Shown: piece after piece, positions 51,173-62,933 of the stretch
How the letters are laid out: every line of letters starts with the position of its first letter
How positions within the stretch are numbered: the stretch's first letter is position 1
Assembly: GCA_944388145.1 (NCBI GenBank)
Contig: CALXHQ010000002.1
Location: 299,950-363,949 of the forward strand
DNA length: 64,000 bases
Direction: 5' to 3'
From: an uncultured Gemmiger sp.
Lineage (GTDB): Bacteria > Bacillota > Clostridia > Oscillospirales > Ruminococcaceae
The notes under the pieces: generated by a model
Database searches by the model: none
What the model saw: the letters and a program-made list of their open reading frames with translations, nothing else
What the model was told of the DNA's origin: nothing
Made by a program: the position numbers and the translations under genes

Positions 51173-52021
51173 ATGATTTGGCAATACATTTTATACTTTT
51201 TCATCTACTCCTCGCTGGGGTGGGTAGCGGAAGTCTGCTTTGCCGCTGTCAAGGAGCACCGGCTGGTCAACCGCGGCTTTTTGAACGGGCCGCTGTGCCC
51301 GGTCTACGGGTTTGGCATGGTGGCCATGCTGGTGCTGCTGTACCCCTGGAAAAGCAGCGTCCTGGCAGTATTTTTGGGCGGCATGGTCATCACCACCGCC
51401 ATCGAGTGGGCTGCCGGCTGGCTGTTGTACCGGCTGTTTCACGCCCGGTGGTGGGATTACTCCGGCCTGCCCTTCAACCTGGGCGGTTTTGTCTGCCTGC
51501 CCTTCTCGCTGTTATGGGGCGCGGCCAGCGTGGTCATGGTGATGGCGGTGCATCCGCCCATCGCGCGGCTGTCGGCGGCCATCCCGGCCGGCATCCTGCG
51601 GCTGATTGATGTGTTGCTGCTGGCGCTGTTCTCCATCGACGTGGCCGGGTCTGCGGCGGTGGCGGTCGGCTTTACCCGGCGGCTGCGCCAGCTGGAGGAA
51701 GTCCGCACCGCACTGCGGCGGGCCAGCGATCGTCTGACCCGGGTGGTGGGCGGCCACGCGCTGACCGCCGATGAACTGTGGGACGAGGGCCGCCTTCAGC
51801 TGGCCCTGGCACGGCTGGAAGGCAGGGATAACGCCGCCGAGGCCCTGGCCCAGCTGCGGGCCCGCCAGGCCGAGGCTGCTGCCCGCTACCGGGATGTGCT
51901 GGAACGGCTGCAGCGCCACCGCCTGTTCGGTGCCGGGCGCCTGCTGCGGGCCTTTCCGCAGCTGCGAATGCCGGACTTGCCTGAAGTGCTGGAACGGCTG
52001 CGCCGCCACCTGAAAAAGTGA
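51173..52021 (+). CDS. CmpB-family (putative ABC transporter permease-like) membrane protein
   Basis: A 282-residue protein with the PF06541 (ABC_trans_CmpB) opening YFFIYSSLGWVAEVCFAAVKEHRLVNRGFLNGPLCPVYGFG seen over residues 8-48, and about five membrane segments to residue 170. The rest is an Arg/Leu-rich helical cytoplasmic part that looks like a coiled coil (about 175-270). No ATP-binding partner is adjacent and the family function is unclear. It is 15 bp after trmB, probably in the same transcript. Confidence 0.82.
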   Translation: MIWQYILYFFIYSSLGWVAEVCFAAVKEHRLVNRGFLNGPLCPVYGFGMVAMLVLLYPWKSSVLAVFLGGMVITTAIEWAAGWLLYRLFHARWWDYSGLPFNLGGFVCLPFSLLWGAASVVMVMAVHPPIARLSAAIPAGILRLIDVLLLALFSIDVAGSAAVAVGFTRRLRQLEEVRTALRRASDRLTRVVGGHALTADELWDEGRLQLALARLEGRDNAAEALAQLRARQAEAAARYRDVLERLQRHRLFGAGRLLRAFPQLRMPDLPEVLERLRRHLKK

Positions 52022-52043
52022 CGGTTCCCTATGCACGGTTTCC

Positions 52044-52072
52044 TTGCTGCCCCCGCCGGGGTATGGTATACT
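52044..52072 (+). promoter_or_regulatory. promoter of the siroheme reductase gene
   Basis: TTGCTG (52044-52049), 17-bp spacer, TATACT (52067-52072), 68 bp before the ATG at 52140. Confidence 0.7.
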
Positions 52073-52139
52073 GGGAACAGAAACAAGCAGGAGACCGCGG
52101 GCCATTGTCCCGCCCATGGGACAGAAAGAGAGGACACCC

Positions 52140-53705
52140 ATGTCTGTACCGCAAAAAATTGATCCTCAAAACTGGAAGCAGGAACTGCCGGCCTTCCGGG
52201 CCAAAACCGACGAATTTTACGCCGGTCAGGTGGACAAGGCCGCTTACAAGGGCTTTTCCGGCTTTTACGGCAGCTACGCCCAGCGGGGCGCCAAGGCCAG
52301 CATGCTGCGCCTGCGCATGACCGCCGGCCGCGTCACCAAGGCCAAGATGGCCTTTGTGGCCGATGCCATCCGGCGGCTGCACCTGGAACATCTGCACTTT
52401 ACCACCTGCCAGACCATCCAGCTGCACGATCTGCAGTCTGACCAGGTTTACGACCTGATGGAAAAGGCGCTGGATGTGGGCATTGTTACCATCGGCGGCG
52501 GCGGAGACTATCCCCGCAACATCACCTGCTCGCCGCTGGCCGGGGTGGAACCGGGCGAGTACTTCAACGTGCTGCCCTGGGCCGAGGCCGCCGGCGATTA
52601 CCTGATGCACTTTGTCAAGGCGGAAAAGATGCCCCGCAAGCTGAAGGTGAGCTTTTCCTCCTCGCCGTCCAACCTGCCCCACACCACCTACCGGGACCTG
52701 GGCTTTACCGCCCGCGCCGACGGCAAGTTTGACGTGTACAGTGCCGGCGGCCTGGGCAACAATCCCCGGTTTGCCGTCCGGGTGGCCGAGGCGGTGGACC
52801 CCGACCAGATCCTCTACTATATCAAGGCGATGTGGCTGACGTTCCGCGCCTACGGCAACTACGACAACCGTGCCCGCGCCCGCAGCCGCTATATGCAGGA
52901 CGCGCTGGGCGGCCCTGAACAGTACGCCGAGGCCTTCCGCGCCAAGCTGAAGGAAGTGTACGACACGGAGGACCTGACCCTGACCGGCATTGCCGAGACG
53001 CCCGTGGCCAAAACCGGCACCCCCGACCCGGCGCTGGCGGCCAACCCCCGTGTGGCGGCCCAAAAGCAGCCCGGCCTGTATGCGGTGGCCTGGCACCCCA
53101 TCGGCGGCCATGCCGATCCGGCGGTGTTCTGCGCGGTGAGCGATGCGCTCCAGGATATCCCCGAAGCGGAGCTGCGCCTGACCCCCGACGAGGGCAGCTG
53201 GATCATCAACCTGACCGCCGGCGAGGCCCGCCGCCTGCTGGACCTGACCGCCCCCAACAGTGCCGCCAGCCTGTTCGAAACTTCGGTGGCCTGCATCGGC
53301 GCCAGCGTCTGCCAGCAGGGCCTGCGGGACAGCCAGGCTCTGCTGACCGACTGTGTGGCGGCGGTGCGCGCGGCCAGCCTGCCGGACGGCGCGCTGCCCC
53401 AGATCCACATTTCCGGCTGTCCCTCCAGCTGCGGCACCCACCAGACGGGGATCATCGGCTTCCGCGGTGCCGCCAAGGTGGTGGATGGCAAGCCCAATGC
53501 AGCGTTCACCCTGTATGCAGGCGGCTGCGAGCGCCAGGGCAGCGAGAAGATGGGCCGCGAACTGGGTGTAATTTTGGTGGAGAACATCCCTGTCTTCCTG
53601 GTCCGGCTGGGCCGGACTGTGGCCGCCAGCGGCCAGACCTTCCAGGATTGGTACGCCGCCAACCCCAGCGAATTTGATAAAATTGCCGCCGAGTTTTTGG
53701 CGTAA
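52140..53705 (+). CDS. nitrite/sulfite reductase family protein (siroheme and 4Fe-4S)
   Basis: A 521-residue protein with two nitrite/sulfite reductase half-domains: a ferredoxin-like half with TTCQTIQLHDLQ and GDYPRNITCSPLAGV, and the cluster-binding Cys385/Cys391 (ACIGASVC) and Cys427/Cys431 (GCPSSCG). These four Cys bind the 4Fe-4S cluster bridged to siroheme. Length fits assimilatory ferredoxin-type enzymes. Nitrite or sulfite cannot be chosen from the motifs. GAGAGGAC lies before the ATG. No siroheme biosynthesis or transport gene is adjacent. Confidence 0.88.
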   Translation: MSVPQKIDPQNWKQELPAFRAKTDEFYAGQVDKAAYKGFSGFYGSYAQRGAKASMLRLRMTAGRVTKAKMAFVADAIRRLHLEHLHFTTCQTIQLHDLQSDQVYDLMEKALDVGIVTIGGGGDYPRNITCSPLAGVEPGEYFNVLPWAEAAGDYLMHFVKAEKMPRKLKVSFSSSPSNLPHTTYRDLGFTARADGKFDVYSAGGLGNNPRFAVRVAEAVDPDQILYYIKAMWLTFRAYGNYDNRARARSRYMQDALGGPEQYAEAFRAKLKEVYDTEDLTLTGIAETPVAKTGTPDPALAANPRVAAQKQPGLYAVAWHPIGGHADPAVFCAVSDALQDIPEAELRLTPDEGSWIINLTAGEARRLLDLTAPNSAASLFETSVACIGASVCQQGLRDSQALLTDCVAAVRAASLPDGALPQIHISGCPSSCGTHQTGIIGFRGAAKVVDGKPNAAFTLYAGGCERQGSEKMGRELGVILVENIPVFLVRLGRTVAASGQTFQDWYAANPSEFDKIAAEFLA

Positions 53706-53721
53706 TTGACAAAGGCACAAG

Positions 53722-53776
53722 ACAAAACCAGCCGCCCGGCCCGGGAAAGTTCTCCCGGCCGGGCGGCTGGTTTTGT
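53722..53776. terminator. long bidirectional terminator
   Basis: Two perfect 20-nt arms (53722-53741 and 53757-53776), GC-rich in the middle, ending in TTTT on the right and AAAA on the left. It separates the convergent reductase and YitT genes. Confidence 0.88.
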
Positions 53777-53899
53777 GTTGGTTTTTCTCGGCTTGGCGGG
53801 GCCTGTGGGGGTTCGATTTTGCTGCACGTCGGCGGGCATGCTTTCCCCCGCAGATGCAGCCGGCCAAATTATTACAATTTGGCGTTTATTGATAAGCTA

Positions 53900-54778
53900 T
53901 TACGAAAAGTTATTTTTCCGTTTCGGATCGCGGAAGCCTTCGCCGTAAACCTCGTTGGTTTCCGAGATCATCACCATGCAGTGGGGATCGATGGCGTAGG
54001 CGGCGGCCCGGATGGCGTAGACCTGCAGCCGGGTGCAGGCACACAGCAAAATCTGCCGCTCGCTGCCGGTAAAGGTACCGGTGGCCTTGACCAGCGTGGA
54101 GCCGCGGTCGCAGTGGCGGCCGATCCAGTCGGCAATGTCCTGCCCGTGCATGGTGATAATGGTCAGCATCTTGCTGGAGGCCGAGCTGGCCATGATCTTG
54201 TCGATGGTAAAGCTGGTCAGCACGGTGGTGACCAGGCCGTACAGTACCGAGTCGATGCTGCCGAATACCGGCCAGCCCAGCAGGATGATGGCAATGTCGA
54301 TCACGCCGGTGATCATCCCCACCGACAGATGGGGCCGCCGGGTGTTGATGCTGACCGTCAAAAAGTCGGTGCCGCCGCTGGAGGATCCCCGCATATAGAA
54401 CAGCGCCATGGCCGCCCCCCACAGCACACCGGTAAACAGCGCGGCCAGCAGCGGGTCGCCGGTGTAGGTGGGCAGCCGGGCAAACAGCAGATCCTGAAAC
54501 AGCGCACAGTAGACGGTGGAGATCATGCTCTTGACCAGAAAAGTCCGCCCCACAAAAAAGATGCTGCCCAATGCCAATGGGATATTGATCAGCACCGTCA
54601 CCAGGCCGATGGGCCAATGCCACAGGTGGTTGGCGATCAGCGCAATGCCGGACACGCCGCCAGGGGCAAAGTTGGCGCCGCCGGCAAAGTAACTGATGGC
54701 GGCGGCGTACAGCAGGCCGGCGGCCAGGTTGTACAGCTGATCCACAGCGATGGTTTTCCAGTTCAGCGAATGCTTCAA
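53900..54778 (-). CDS. YitT-family membrane protein with DUF2179
   Basis: A 292-residue protein with five to six N-terminal membrane segments, including GGANFAPGGVSGIALI and GSSSGGTDFLTVSINTRRPHLSVG, and a C-terminal cytoplasmic DUF2179 domain (DRGSTLVKATGTFTGSERQILLCACTRLQVY). This is the YitT plan; its transport substrate is not established. Start is TTG at 54778 (AAAGGAG ahead); no in-frame ATG lies closer to the first membrane segment. A TACAAT -10 box lies about 54857 without a clear -35. Confidence 0.88.
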   Translation of the reverse strand: MKHSLNWKTIAVDQLYNLAAGLLYAAAISYFAGGANFAPGGVSGIALIANHLWHWPIGLVTVLINIPLALGSIFFVGRTFLVKSMISTVYCALFQDLLFARLPTYTGDPLLAALFTGVLWGAAMALFYMRGSSSGGTDFLTVSINTRRPHLSVGMITGVIDIAIILLGWPVFGSIDSVLYGLVTTVLTSFTIDKIMASSASSKMLTIITMHGQDIADWIGRHCDRGSTLVKATGTFTGSERQILLCACTRLQVYAIRAAAYAIDPHCMVMISETNEVYGEGFRDPKRKNNFS

Positions 54779-54895
54779 AACGGACTCCTTTCCTGTGCGG
54801 GCGGCGGGACAGCCCCGCTGCCTGAAGGCGAACTTTGTACGTTTGTCTAATCCCATTGTATCACATTTCCGGCCACGTGGGTAGTGGCAGACGCA

Positions 54896-54940
54896 AGGCA
54901 GCCCCGCCCGCACCCAAATGGGGCGCAGACGGGGCTGCCT
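54896..54940 (-). terminator. stem-loop after the ATP synthase operon
   Basis: AGGCAGCCCCG (54896-54906) pairs with CGGGGCTGCCT (54930-54940). T-tract on the minus strand is short. It is the only hairpin after atpC and probably ends or protects the operon message. Confidence 0.6.
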
Positions 54941-54980
54941 GTATGAGCATGAAACCGTAAAAAACGGGAAACGCAGTGGT

Positions 54981-55394
54981 TTAGTGATGATGATGCTGCC
55001 GTGCAGCGGACAGGCGGGCGGTGGCGCGGGCCAAGGCCGCCTTGCTGTTGTAGTACTCGGCACGGCTGCCCTTCTGGCGCAGGCGCTCCTCGGCGCGCTC
55101 CTTGGCGCGCTCGGCGCGGGCCTCGTCGATATCCTCCGCATTTTCGGCGGCGGAAACCAGCAGGATGGCATAGTCGGACATGATCTCGGCAAAGCCCTGG
55201 GTCACCACCAGGTCGTGCCATTCGCCGTCCGCCTTGTAGCGGGCCTCGCCGGGCTCAATGGCGACCACCACCGGCTCATGGCCGGCCTGCACGCCCATGC
55301 TGCCGTCGGAGGCAGGCAAAACCAGGCTTTCCACCTGACCGGTGAAAAACTGCTTTTCCGGCGTGACGATCTCCAGCAAAAAGGTGTTTGCCAT
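54981..55394 (-). CDS. atpC: ATP synthase F1 subunit epsilon
   Basis: A 137-residue epsilon subunit. An N-terminal beta sandwich (FLLEIVTPEKQFFTGQVESLVLPASDG) and a C-terminal helical hairpin (ARAERAKERAEERLRQKGSRAEYYNSKAALARATARL). It ends in an unusual run of four His. It is the last gene of the atp operon, 3 bp after atpD. It links gamma to the c-ring and can inhibit ATP hydrolysis. Confidence 0.94.
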   Translation of the reverse strand: MANTFLLEIVTPEKQFFTGQVESLVLPASDGSMGVQAGHEPVVVAIEPGEARYKADGEWHDLVVTQGFAEIMSDYAILLVSAAENAEDIDEARAERAKERAEERLRQKGSRAEYYNSKAALARATARLSAARQHHHH

Positions 55395-55397
55395 GGC

Positions 55398-57747
<2,350 letters not shown>

Positions 57748-57760
<13 letters not shown>

Positions 57761-59787
57761 TTGGCGCTCACCTGCTTTTTGTAGCTGTCCAGCGTGGTGC
57801 GGATCTGCTCGGTGGCGGTGCCGGACAAGGCGCCGGTCTCGTCAATCTCAGAGATCAGCGCCGGCTGCTCCCGCTCCAGCAGGTCCACAAACTCGTTGGA
57901 GAAGCGGTTGACCTCCTCCACCGGCACGTCGGACAGCAGGCCATTGGTGGCGATGTACAAAATCACCGCCTGACGGCTGACTGCCATGGGGGTGCAGCGG
58001 GGCTGGCGCAGCAGGGCCATCATCCGCTTGCCGTGGTCCAGAGCCTTGCGGGTCTCGGGGTCCAGGTCGGAGCTGAACTGGGTAAAGACTTCCAGCTCGC
58101 GGTAGCGGGCCAGGTCGATACGCAGCGTGCCGGCGGTTTTCTTGATGGCACGGGTCTGGGCGGAGCCGCCCACACGGGACACCGACAGGCCCACGTTGAC
58201 AGCAGGCCGCTGGCCGGAATGGAACAGCCCGGTTTCCAGATAGATCTGGCCGTCGGTGATGGAAATGACGTTTGTGGGGATATAGGCGGAAACGTCGCCG
58301 GCCTGGGTTTCAACAATGGGCAGCGCCGTCATCGAGCCGCCGCCGTACTCCTTGGTCACGCGGCAGGCGCGCTCCAGCAGACGGCTGTGCAGATAAAAGA
58401 CGTCGCCGGGGTAGGCCTCGCGGCCGGGGCTGCGCCGCAGCAAAAGCGACAGGGTACGGTAGGCCACCGCGTGCTTGGACAGGTCGTCGTAGACGATCAG
58501 CACATCCTTGCCGTGGGCCATGAAATATTCGCCCATGGCGGCGCCCGCATAGGGGGCGATGTACTGCATGGGGGCGCCCTCGCCGGCGGTGGCGGACACG
58601 ATGATGGTGTAAGCCATGGCGCCGTACTGCTTGAAGGTCTCCCGCAGGCGGGCGACGGTGGACTCCTTCTGGCCGATGGCCACATAGATGCAGATCATGT
58701 TCTGACCCTTCTGGTTCAGGATTGCATCCACGGCGATGGCGGTCTTGCCGGTCTGGCGGTCGCCGATGATCAATTCGCGCTGGCCGCGGCCGATGGGCAC
58801 CATGGCGTCGATGGCCAGGATGCCGGTCTGCATGGGTTGGTTGACCGGTTCCCGGCTGATGACGCCGGGGGCTTCATGCTCGATGGGGTAGCGCTCGGTG
58901 GTATCGATGGGGCCCATGCCGTCGATGGGGCGGCCCAGGGCATCCACGGTGCGGCCGATCAGGGCATCGCCCACCGGCACGTCGGCGGGGCGGCCGGTGC
59001 GGCGGCAGAGGCTGCCCTCGGTCAGGCCCTCCTGGCTGCCCAGCAGGATGACGCCGGTGCGCTTGCGGCGCAAATCCAGCACAATGCCGGAGGTGCCGTT
59101 GTCAAACTCCACCAGCTCACCGTAGACGGCGCGGCGCAGGCCGCTGACATTGACAATGCCGTCGCCCACCTCGATCACGCGGCCGGTTTCAACGGCGTCC
59201 ATATCGTCGGCATTGCCGGCGATGACCGACTTCATCTGGTCGGCCAGTTTGCTGATGTCATCGGTCTCGGGGGCATCCTGCATGCCGCGGGCCAACCGGT
59301 CCAGGCGGCCCTTGACACTGCGGTCGTAGGTGACGCCGTCCACATCCAGCACAAAACCGCCCAGGATGGACGGGTCGATCTTGATCTCCAGCACGGCGTT
59401 TTTGGCGCCGCGCAGCTTGCACACCGCCTCGCGGATGGCCTTCTGGGTGGCCTCGTCGGGCTGGCGGGCGCAGGTGACCTGGCACTCCACGCCGCCCTCG
59501 GCGGCCAGGGCCAGGCGGCTGTACTCAGCCAGGATGGCGGGCAGGTCGCCCATGGCGTCCGCCTCGGCCACCAGGCCCAGAAATGCCTTCAGCGCGTCCT
59601 GACCGTCCAGTTCGGCGGCATCGGCGATCAGCTGCTTCTTTTCCGCCAGGGTGACGGCCTTGCTCGTCAGCGGGTTCCACAGGGCCTTGTCGGCCATCAG
59701 GGCATCGGCGGCGGCGCGGACGGCTTTGGCGTCGTTGCCCGCAGCCCCAAACAGGGCAGCGGCATAACGCTGGGTCGTTTCGCTCAT
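57748..59787 (-). CDS. atpH-atpA: ATP synthase delta-alpha fusion protein
   Basis: One open frame of 679 residues. Residues 1-168 are a complete delta subunit (start [14 protein letters not shown], end [20 protein letters not shown] and [13 protein letters not shown]), and residues from about 176 are a complete alpha subunit with the usual N-terminal segment ([15 protein letters not shown]), P-loop GDRQTGKT (342-349), [15 protein letters not shown] and a normal C-terminus. The linker is only about eight residues (MQDAPETD). There is no stop between the parts. An internal ATG exists (59281-59283) but no ribosome site precedes it. Normally one delta serves three alpha, so this fusion is structurally unexpected. 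A 4-bp overlap links it to atpF. Confidence 0.93.
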
Positions 59788-60272
59788 TTCGCTTCACCCA
59801 CCTTTTCCAGGAACTGCTCGGCCAGGGCACGGTCCGAGTCGGTGTCCAGCCGCTTGCCGGCCACCTCGGTGGCGGCCAGCACGGCCAGCTTGGCCACCTC
59901 GGCGCGGGCGGAACGCAGCATCTCGCTGCGCTCGGCAGCGATGCGGTGCTCGGCCTCGGCAGCGGCCTGCTTGGCGTCGGCCTCCGCCTCGGCCATGCGG
60001 TCGGCATAGGCCTGGTCGGCGCGGGTCTTTGCGCTGGCCACCAGCTGGGCGGCCTCCTCGCGGGCGCCGGCCAGCTTGTCTTCATATTCTTTCTGCATGG
60101 CCTGGGCTTTCTGGTTGTTCTCTTCGGCCTCGCTGATCTCCTTCTGGATCAGCTGCTCCCGCTGCTCCAGCACAGCGTTGACCCGGCCGAACAGGAACTT
60201 GCGGAAAAAGAAGTACAGCACCAGCAGGTTGATGATGGTAAAAATAATGGTTGAGGGCTGGAAATCCAGCAT
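59784..60272 (-). CDS. atpF: ATP synthase Fo subunit b
   Basis: A 162-residue b subunit: one N-terminal membrane helix ([18 protein letters not shown]) and a long Ala/Glu/Arg-rich helical stalk ([38 protein letters not shown]). The ATG at 60272 has AAGGAGG 8 nt upstream. It would form the b2 stalk and bind the delta part of the fusion. It is preceded by the 384-bp structured gap. Confidence 0.93.
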   Translation of the reverse strand: MLDFQPSTIIFTIINLLVLYFFFRKFLFGRVNAVLEQREQLIQKEISEAEENNQKAQAMQKEYEDKLAGAREEAAQLVASAKTRADQAYADRMAEAEADAKQAAAEAEHRIAAERSEMLRSARAEVAKLAVLAATEVAGKRLDTDSDRALAEQFLEKVGEAK

Positions 60273-60281
60273 CCTGCACAC

Positions 60282-60665
60282 CTCCTTGACAATCGCCTGA
60301 TCGCTACTAATCTCTAAATTTCGTCAATGCCGGCGGACAATCTCCGGCCTAAGAGCCGGGCCTTGCGGCCCGGTTGGCCTCCGAAACGCGCCTGCGGGCG
60401 CAGTGCGCCGACGGCATTGACACCGACAGGGAAATTTTATTTCAAATTGTGTATGTCCGTGCGCGATTTGAAACCAAATTTTGTCGGAAGGGCTGCGAAG
60501 CTGAGCGCCGCCTGCGGCGGATACGGCGAAACGCAGCAGGGGCAGCGTTTTCGCACACGCAGTGCGATGCGGGCACCGCAGCCCGGGAATTCAAAGGGGA
60601 AAACGCGGAAGGACCGGCGCAGCCGGCCAAAGCGTTGGCCCCTTTGAGGGCGCGGAACGCCCGCC
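60282..60665 (-). other. 384-bp structured non-coding segment between atpE and atpF
   Basis: No gene is supported here. On the transcript there are at least three large inverted repeats: 60639-60646 with 60592-60599 (CAAAGGGG, extended by AACGC/GCGTT and an inner GGCCGG stem), 60577-60584 with 60490-60497 (GGGCTGCG/CGCAGCCC), and 60412-60421 with 60323-60332 (GTCAATGCCG), the last enclosing further small hairpins. It resembles a folded RNA or an inserted repeat element rather than a random spacer; normal atp operons have only a short gap here. Confidence 0.7.
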
Positions 60666-60884
60666 TCAGGCGGCAAAGATGATGATCAGGGCGGTGACGA
60701 AGCCGAAGATGGCGGTACCTTCGGCCATGGCGGCGCCGATCAGCAGGGTGGAGTTGATCTTGCCGGAAGCCTCCGGCTGGCGGGCAATGGCCTCGCTGGC
60801 GTGGCCGGTGGCGATGCCGATGCCGATGCCGGCGCCGATGCCGGTGAGAACTGCGATGCCTGCTGCAATGATTCCGATGCTCAT
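60666..60884 (-). CDS. atpE: ATP synthase Fo subunit c
   Basis: A 72-residue hairpin of two membrane helices joined by a polar loop ([11 protein letters not shown]). The ion-binding Glu55 lies in [11 protein letters not shown]. The Gln and Ser that bind Na+ in sodium-type rings are Ile22 and Gly56, so a proton-type ring is more likely. AGGAGG lies before the ATG at 60884. It forms the rotor ring with subunit a. Confidence 0.95.
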   Translation of the reverse strand: MSIGIIAAGIAVLTGIGAGIGIGIATGHASEAIARQPEASGKINSTLLIGAAMAEGTAIFGFVTALIIIFAA

Positions 60885-60948
60885 GGTAGTTTCCTCCTGA
60901 AATTTTTGGGATGAATGGGTTGCGGGTTGGCCCCTGCGGGTGGAACCG

Positions 60949-61650
60949 TCAGTCTTCTTTGATGCCCTCACCGGTGAACATGGCGGTCAGGAACACAAAG
61001 ACGACGGTCTGGATGATGCCGTCGAACAGGTCAAAGTAGATGCTGAACACGGCGGGGACGACGGCGGGAACCAGGTACTTGATGATCTCCATGATGATGT
61101 AGGCGCCCAGCACGTTGCCGAACAGTCGCATACACAGCGCCAGCGGGCGGATGATGACCTCCATCAGGTTGATGGGCACCATCACGGGGCTGGGCGAGCC
61201 GAAGCGTTTCATGCCGCCCAGCAGGCCGTTGTAGCGGAACTGCGCGCCGTAGATCAGCACCATGCTCATCACAGCCAGGGCGGCGGTGACGCTCACATCC
61301 TTGGTGGGGGAGGTCAGGCCGAACAGGCCGATGATGTTGGCAAAGCCGATGTACAGCGCCACCGTGCCCAGGTAGGGGGCAAAGGGCCGCCAGTGGGGGC
61401 CGATCGTTTCCTTGACGAAACCGTTCAGGAAACTGACGCCGGTCTCCAGCACCACCTGCACTTTGCCGGGGTTGCGGACTTTGAGATTTCGTGTTGCCAG
61501 AAGCGTTGCGATGATCCAGACCGCCATGATGATCCAGCTGACCACCACCGAGCCCGACACCGGGATGCCCCCCAGTACCGGGATGGTGAAGGCGGTCTCG
61601 TTCTGCATGGCTTCCAGCAGGGTTTCTTTGAAGCCTTCCAACTTGTTCAC
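60949..61650 (-). CDS. atpB: ATP synthase Fo subunit a
   Basis: A 233-residue membrane protein with about five hydrophobic segments and the essential Arg in [16 protein letters not shown]. The C-terminal [25 protein letters not shown] is typical. Start is uncertain: GTG at 61650 overlaps the AGAGG ribosome site, and an in-frame TTG at 61641 has better spacing. It is the first gene of the operon; no atpI gene precedes it. Confidence 0.93.
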   Translation of the reverse strand: MNKLEGFKETLLEAMQNETAFTIPVLGGIPVSGSVVVSWIIMAVWIIATLLATRNLKVRNPGKVQVVLETGVSFLNGFVKETIGPHWRPFAPYLGTVALYIGFANIIGLFGLTSPTKDVSVTAALAVMSMVLIYGAQFRYNGLLGGMKRFGSPSPVMVPINLMEVIIRPLALCMRLFGNVLGAYIIMEIIKYLVPAVVPAVFSIYFDLFDGIIQTVVFVFLTAMFTGEGIKED

Positions 61651-61689
61651 CTCTATTTCATGCCCAGTTTACTCCGGGCCGGGCGGAGC

Positions 61690-61702
61690 CGTAAGTCTTA
61701 CG
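61690..61702. promoter_or_regulatory. small perfect palindrome upstream of the atp operon
   Basis: CGTAAGTCTTACG, a 6+6 palindrome around a central T, 40 bp before the atpB start. It could be an operator or the top of an RNA hairpin. No clear -35/-10 pair for the operon was found near it. Confidence 0.35.
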
Positions 61703-61813
61703 AAAGTAAAAAAAACAGGCCCTGTGCAATTTTGACGAAATTTGCGCCGAACCTGCCGAAGAAACTGTGGGGAGGCGACAGGCCCCCCCGCTGCCGGCGC
61801 CTGTTGTGCAGGG

Positions 61814-61842
61814 CTGCCATTTGTCGGCGCCCATGGTATAAT
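61814..61842 (+). promoter_or_regulatory. promoter of the SpoU methylase gene
   Basis: CTGCCA (61814-61819), 17-bp spacer, TATAAT (61837-61842), 55 bp before the ATG. Confidence 0.65.
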
Positions 61843-61896
61843 GGGGGCAGGGGTCCCGCCGCAGCGCCAGCCGCAGCGGGCGAAAGGAGAGGGAAC

Positions 61897-62733
61897 ATGC
61901 CGCAAATCATTGAACTGCAAAGTCTGGACCTGCCCGGGCTGGAAGTGTTTACCCGCCTGACTGACACCCGCCTGCGGGCCAGGGCCGAGCCGGAACAGGG
62001 GATTTTTATTGCTGAAAGCCCCAAGGTGATCGCCGCGGCGCTGGATGCCGGGTATCAGCCGGTTTCGCTTTTGATGGAGCGCCGCCAGATTGAGGGCCCG
62101 GCCAGGGGGATTTTGGCCCGGGTGGGGCAGCAGGTCCCTGTCTACACCGGCGACCGGGCGCTGCTGGCCAGCCTGACCGGCTACACCCTGACCCGCGGGG
62201 TGCTGTGCGCCATGCATCGCCGCCCGCTGCCCCGGGCGGAGGACATCTGCCGGGATGCCCGCCGGGTGGCAGTGCTGGAGAACATTGTGGACACCACCAA
62301 CGTGGGGGCGATTTTTCGGTCAGCGGCGGCGCTGGGGGTGGACGCGGTGCTTTTGACCCCCAGCTGCTGCGACCCGCTGGGCCGCCGGGCCATCCGGGTC
62401 AGCATGGGCACCGTATTCCAGATGCCCTGGACCCGGCTGGGCACCCGGGCCAGCCAATGGCCCGAGCCCGGCATGGCCTGGCTGCGGCAGATGGGCTTTA
62501 CCACCGTGGCAATGGCGCTGTCGGACCAATCCCTCTCGCTGCGGGACCCGCGGCTTCCGGGCATGGAAAAGCTGGCCATCCTGCTGGGCAGCGAGGGGGA
62601 CGGTCTGACCCGCGAAACCATCGCTGCCTGCGATTACACCGTGCGCATCCCCATGGCCCACGGGGTGGACTCGCTCAATGTGGCCGCCGCCAGCGCGGTG
62701 GCCTTCTGGCAGCTGTGCGGGCCGGAGAGCTGA
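61897..62733 (+). CDS. SpoU/TrmH-family RNA 2'-O-methyltransferase
   Basis: A 278-residue SPOUT enzyme. An N-terminal substrate-binding domain (LRARAEPEQGIFIAESPKVIAAAL) and a C-terminal knotted SAM domain with motif 1 NVGAIFRSAAALGVDAVLL, motif 2 ILLGSEGDGL and motif 3 IPMAHGVDSLNVAAASAVAFWQL. The target RNA (rRNA or tRNA) is not clear. GAAAGGAGAG precedes the ATG; the long open frame upstream has no family sequence. Confidence 0.9.
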   Translation: MPQIIELQSLDLPGLEVFTRLTDTRLRARAEPEQGIFIAESPKVIAAALDAGYQPVSLLMERRQIEGPARGILARVGQQVPVYTGDRALLASLTGYTLTRGVLCAMHRRPLPRAEDICRDARRVAVLENIVDTTNVGAIFRSAAALGVDAVLLTPSCCDPLGRRAIRVSMGTVFQMPWTRLGTRASQWPEPGMAWLRQMGFTTVAMALSDQSLSLRDPRLPGMEKLAILLGSEGDGLTRETIAACDYTVRIPMAHGVDSLNVAAASAVAFWQLCGPES

Positions 62734-62860
62734 TCCCGGCGGGTTCCGCCCTGCCTGGGTAAGAGAAAGCAGCCGCCGCCCTTAGCTGATGACGCATAAG
62801 GAAAGAACAAAATTATGCAGACAGACGGCTAAACGGGCAAGGGTTTCAAGCACAATGCAC

Positions 62861-62897
62861 AAAAAAGGGACACTGTTTTGAACGGTGTCCCTTTTTT
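62861..62897. terminator. bidirectional terminator at the mobile-element border
   Basis: A perfect 13-bp stem, AAAAAAGGGACAC (62861-62873) with GTGTCCCTTTTTT (62885-62897). It sits between the SpoU methylase gene and the recombinase remnant. A tiny frame MQTDG (ATG at 62815, preceded by AAGGAAAG) lies just before it. Confidence 0.8.
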
Positions 62898-62933
62898 GCA
62901 CCCATTTCTGGATAGCTGTCCCCAGGAAAGGGG

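Noticed and set aside
59281-59283. Internal ATG as a separate alpha-subunit start
   Set aside because: No ribosome site precedes it and no stop separates the delta part, so the simplest reading is one fused protein. Kept as a possible test in the findings.
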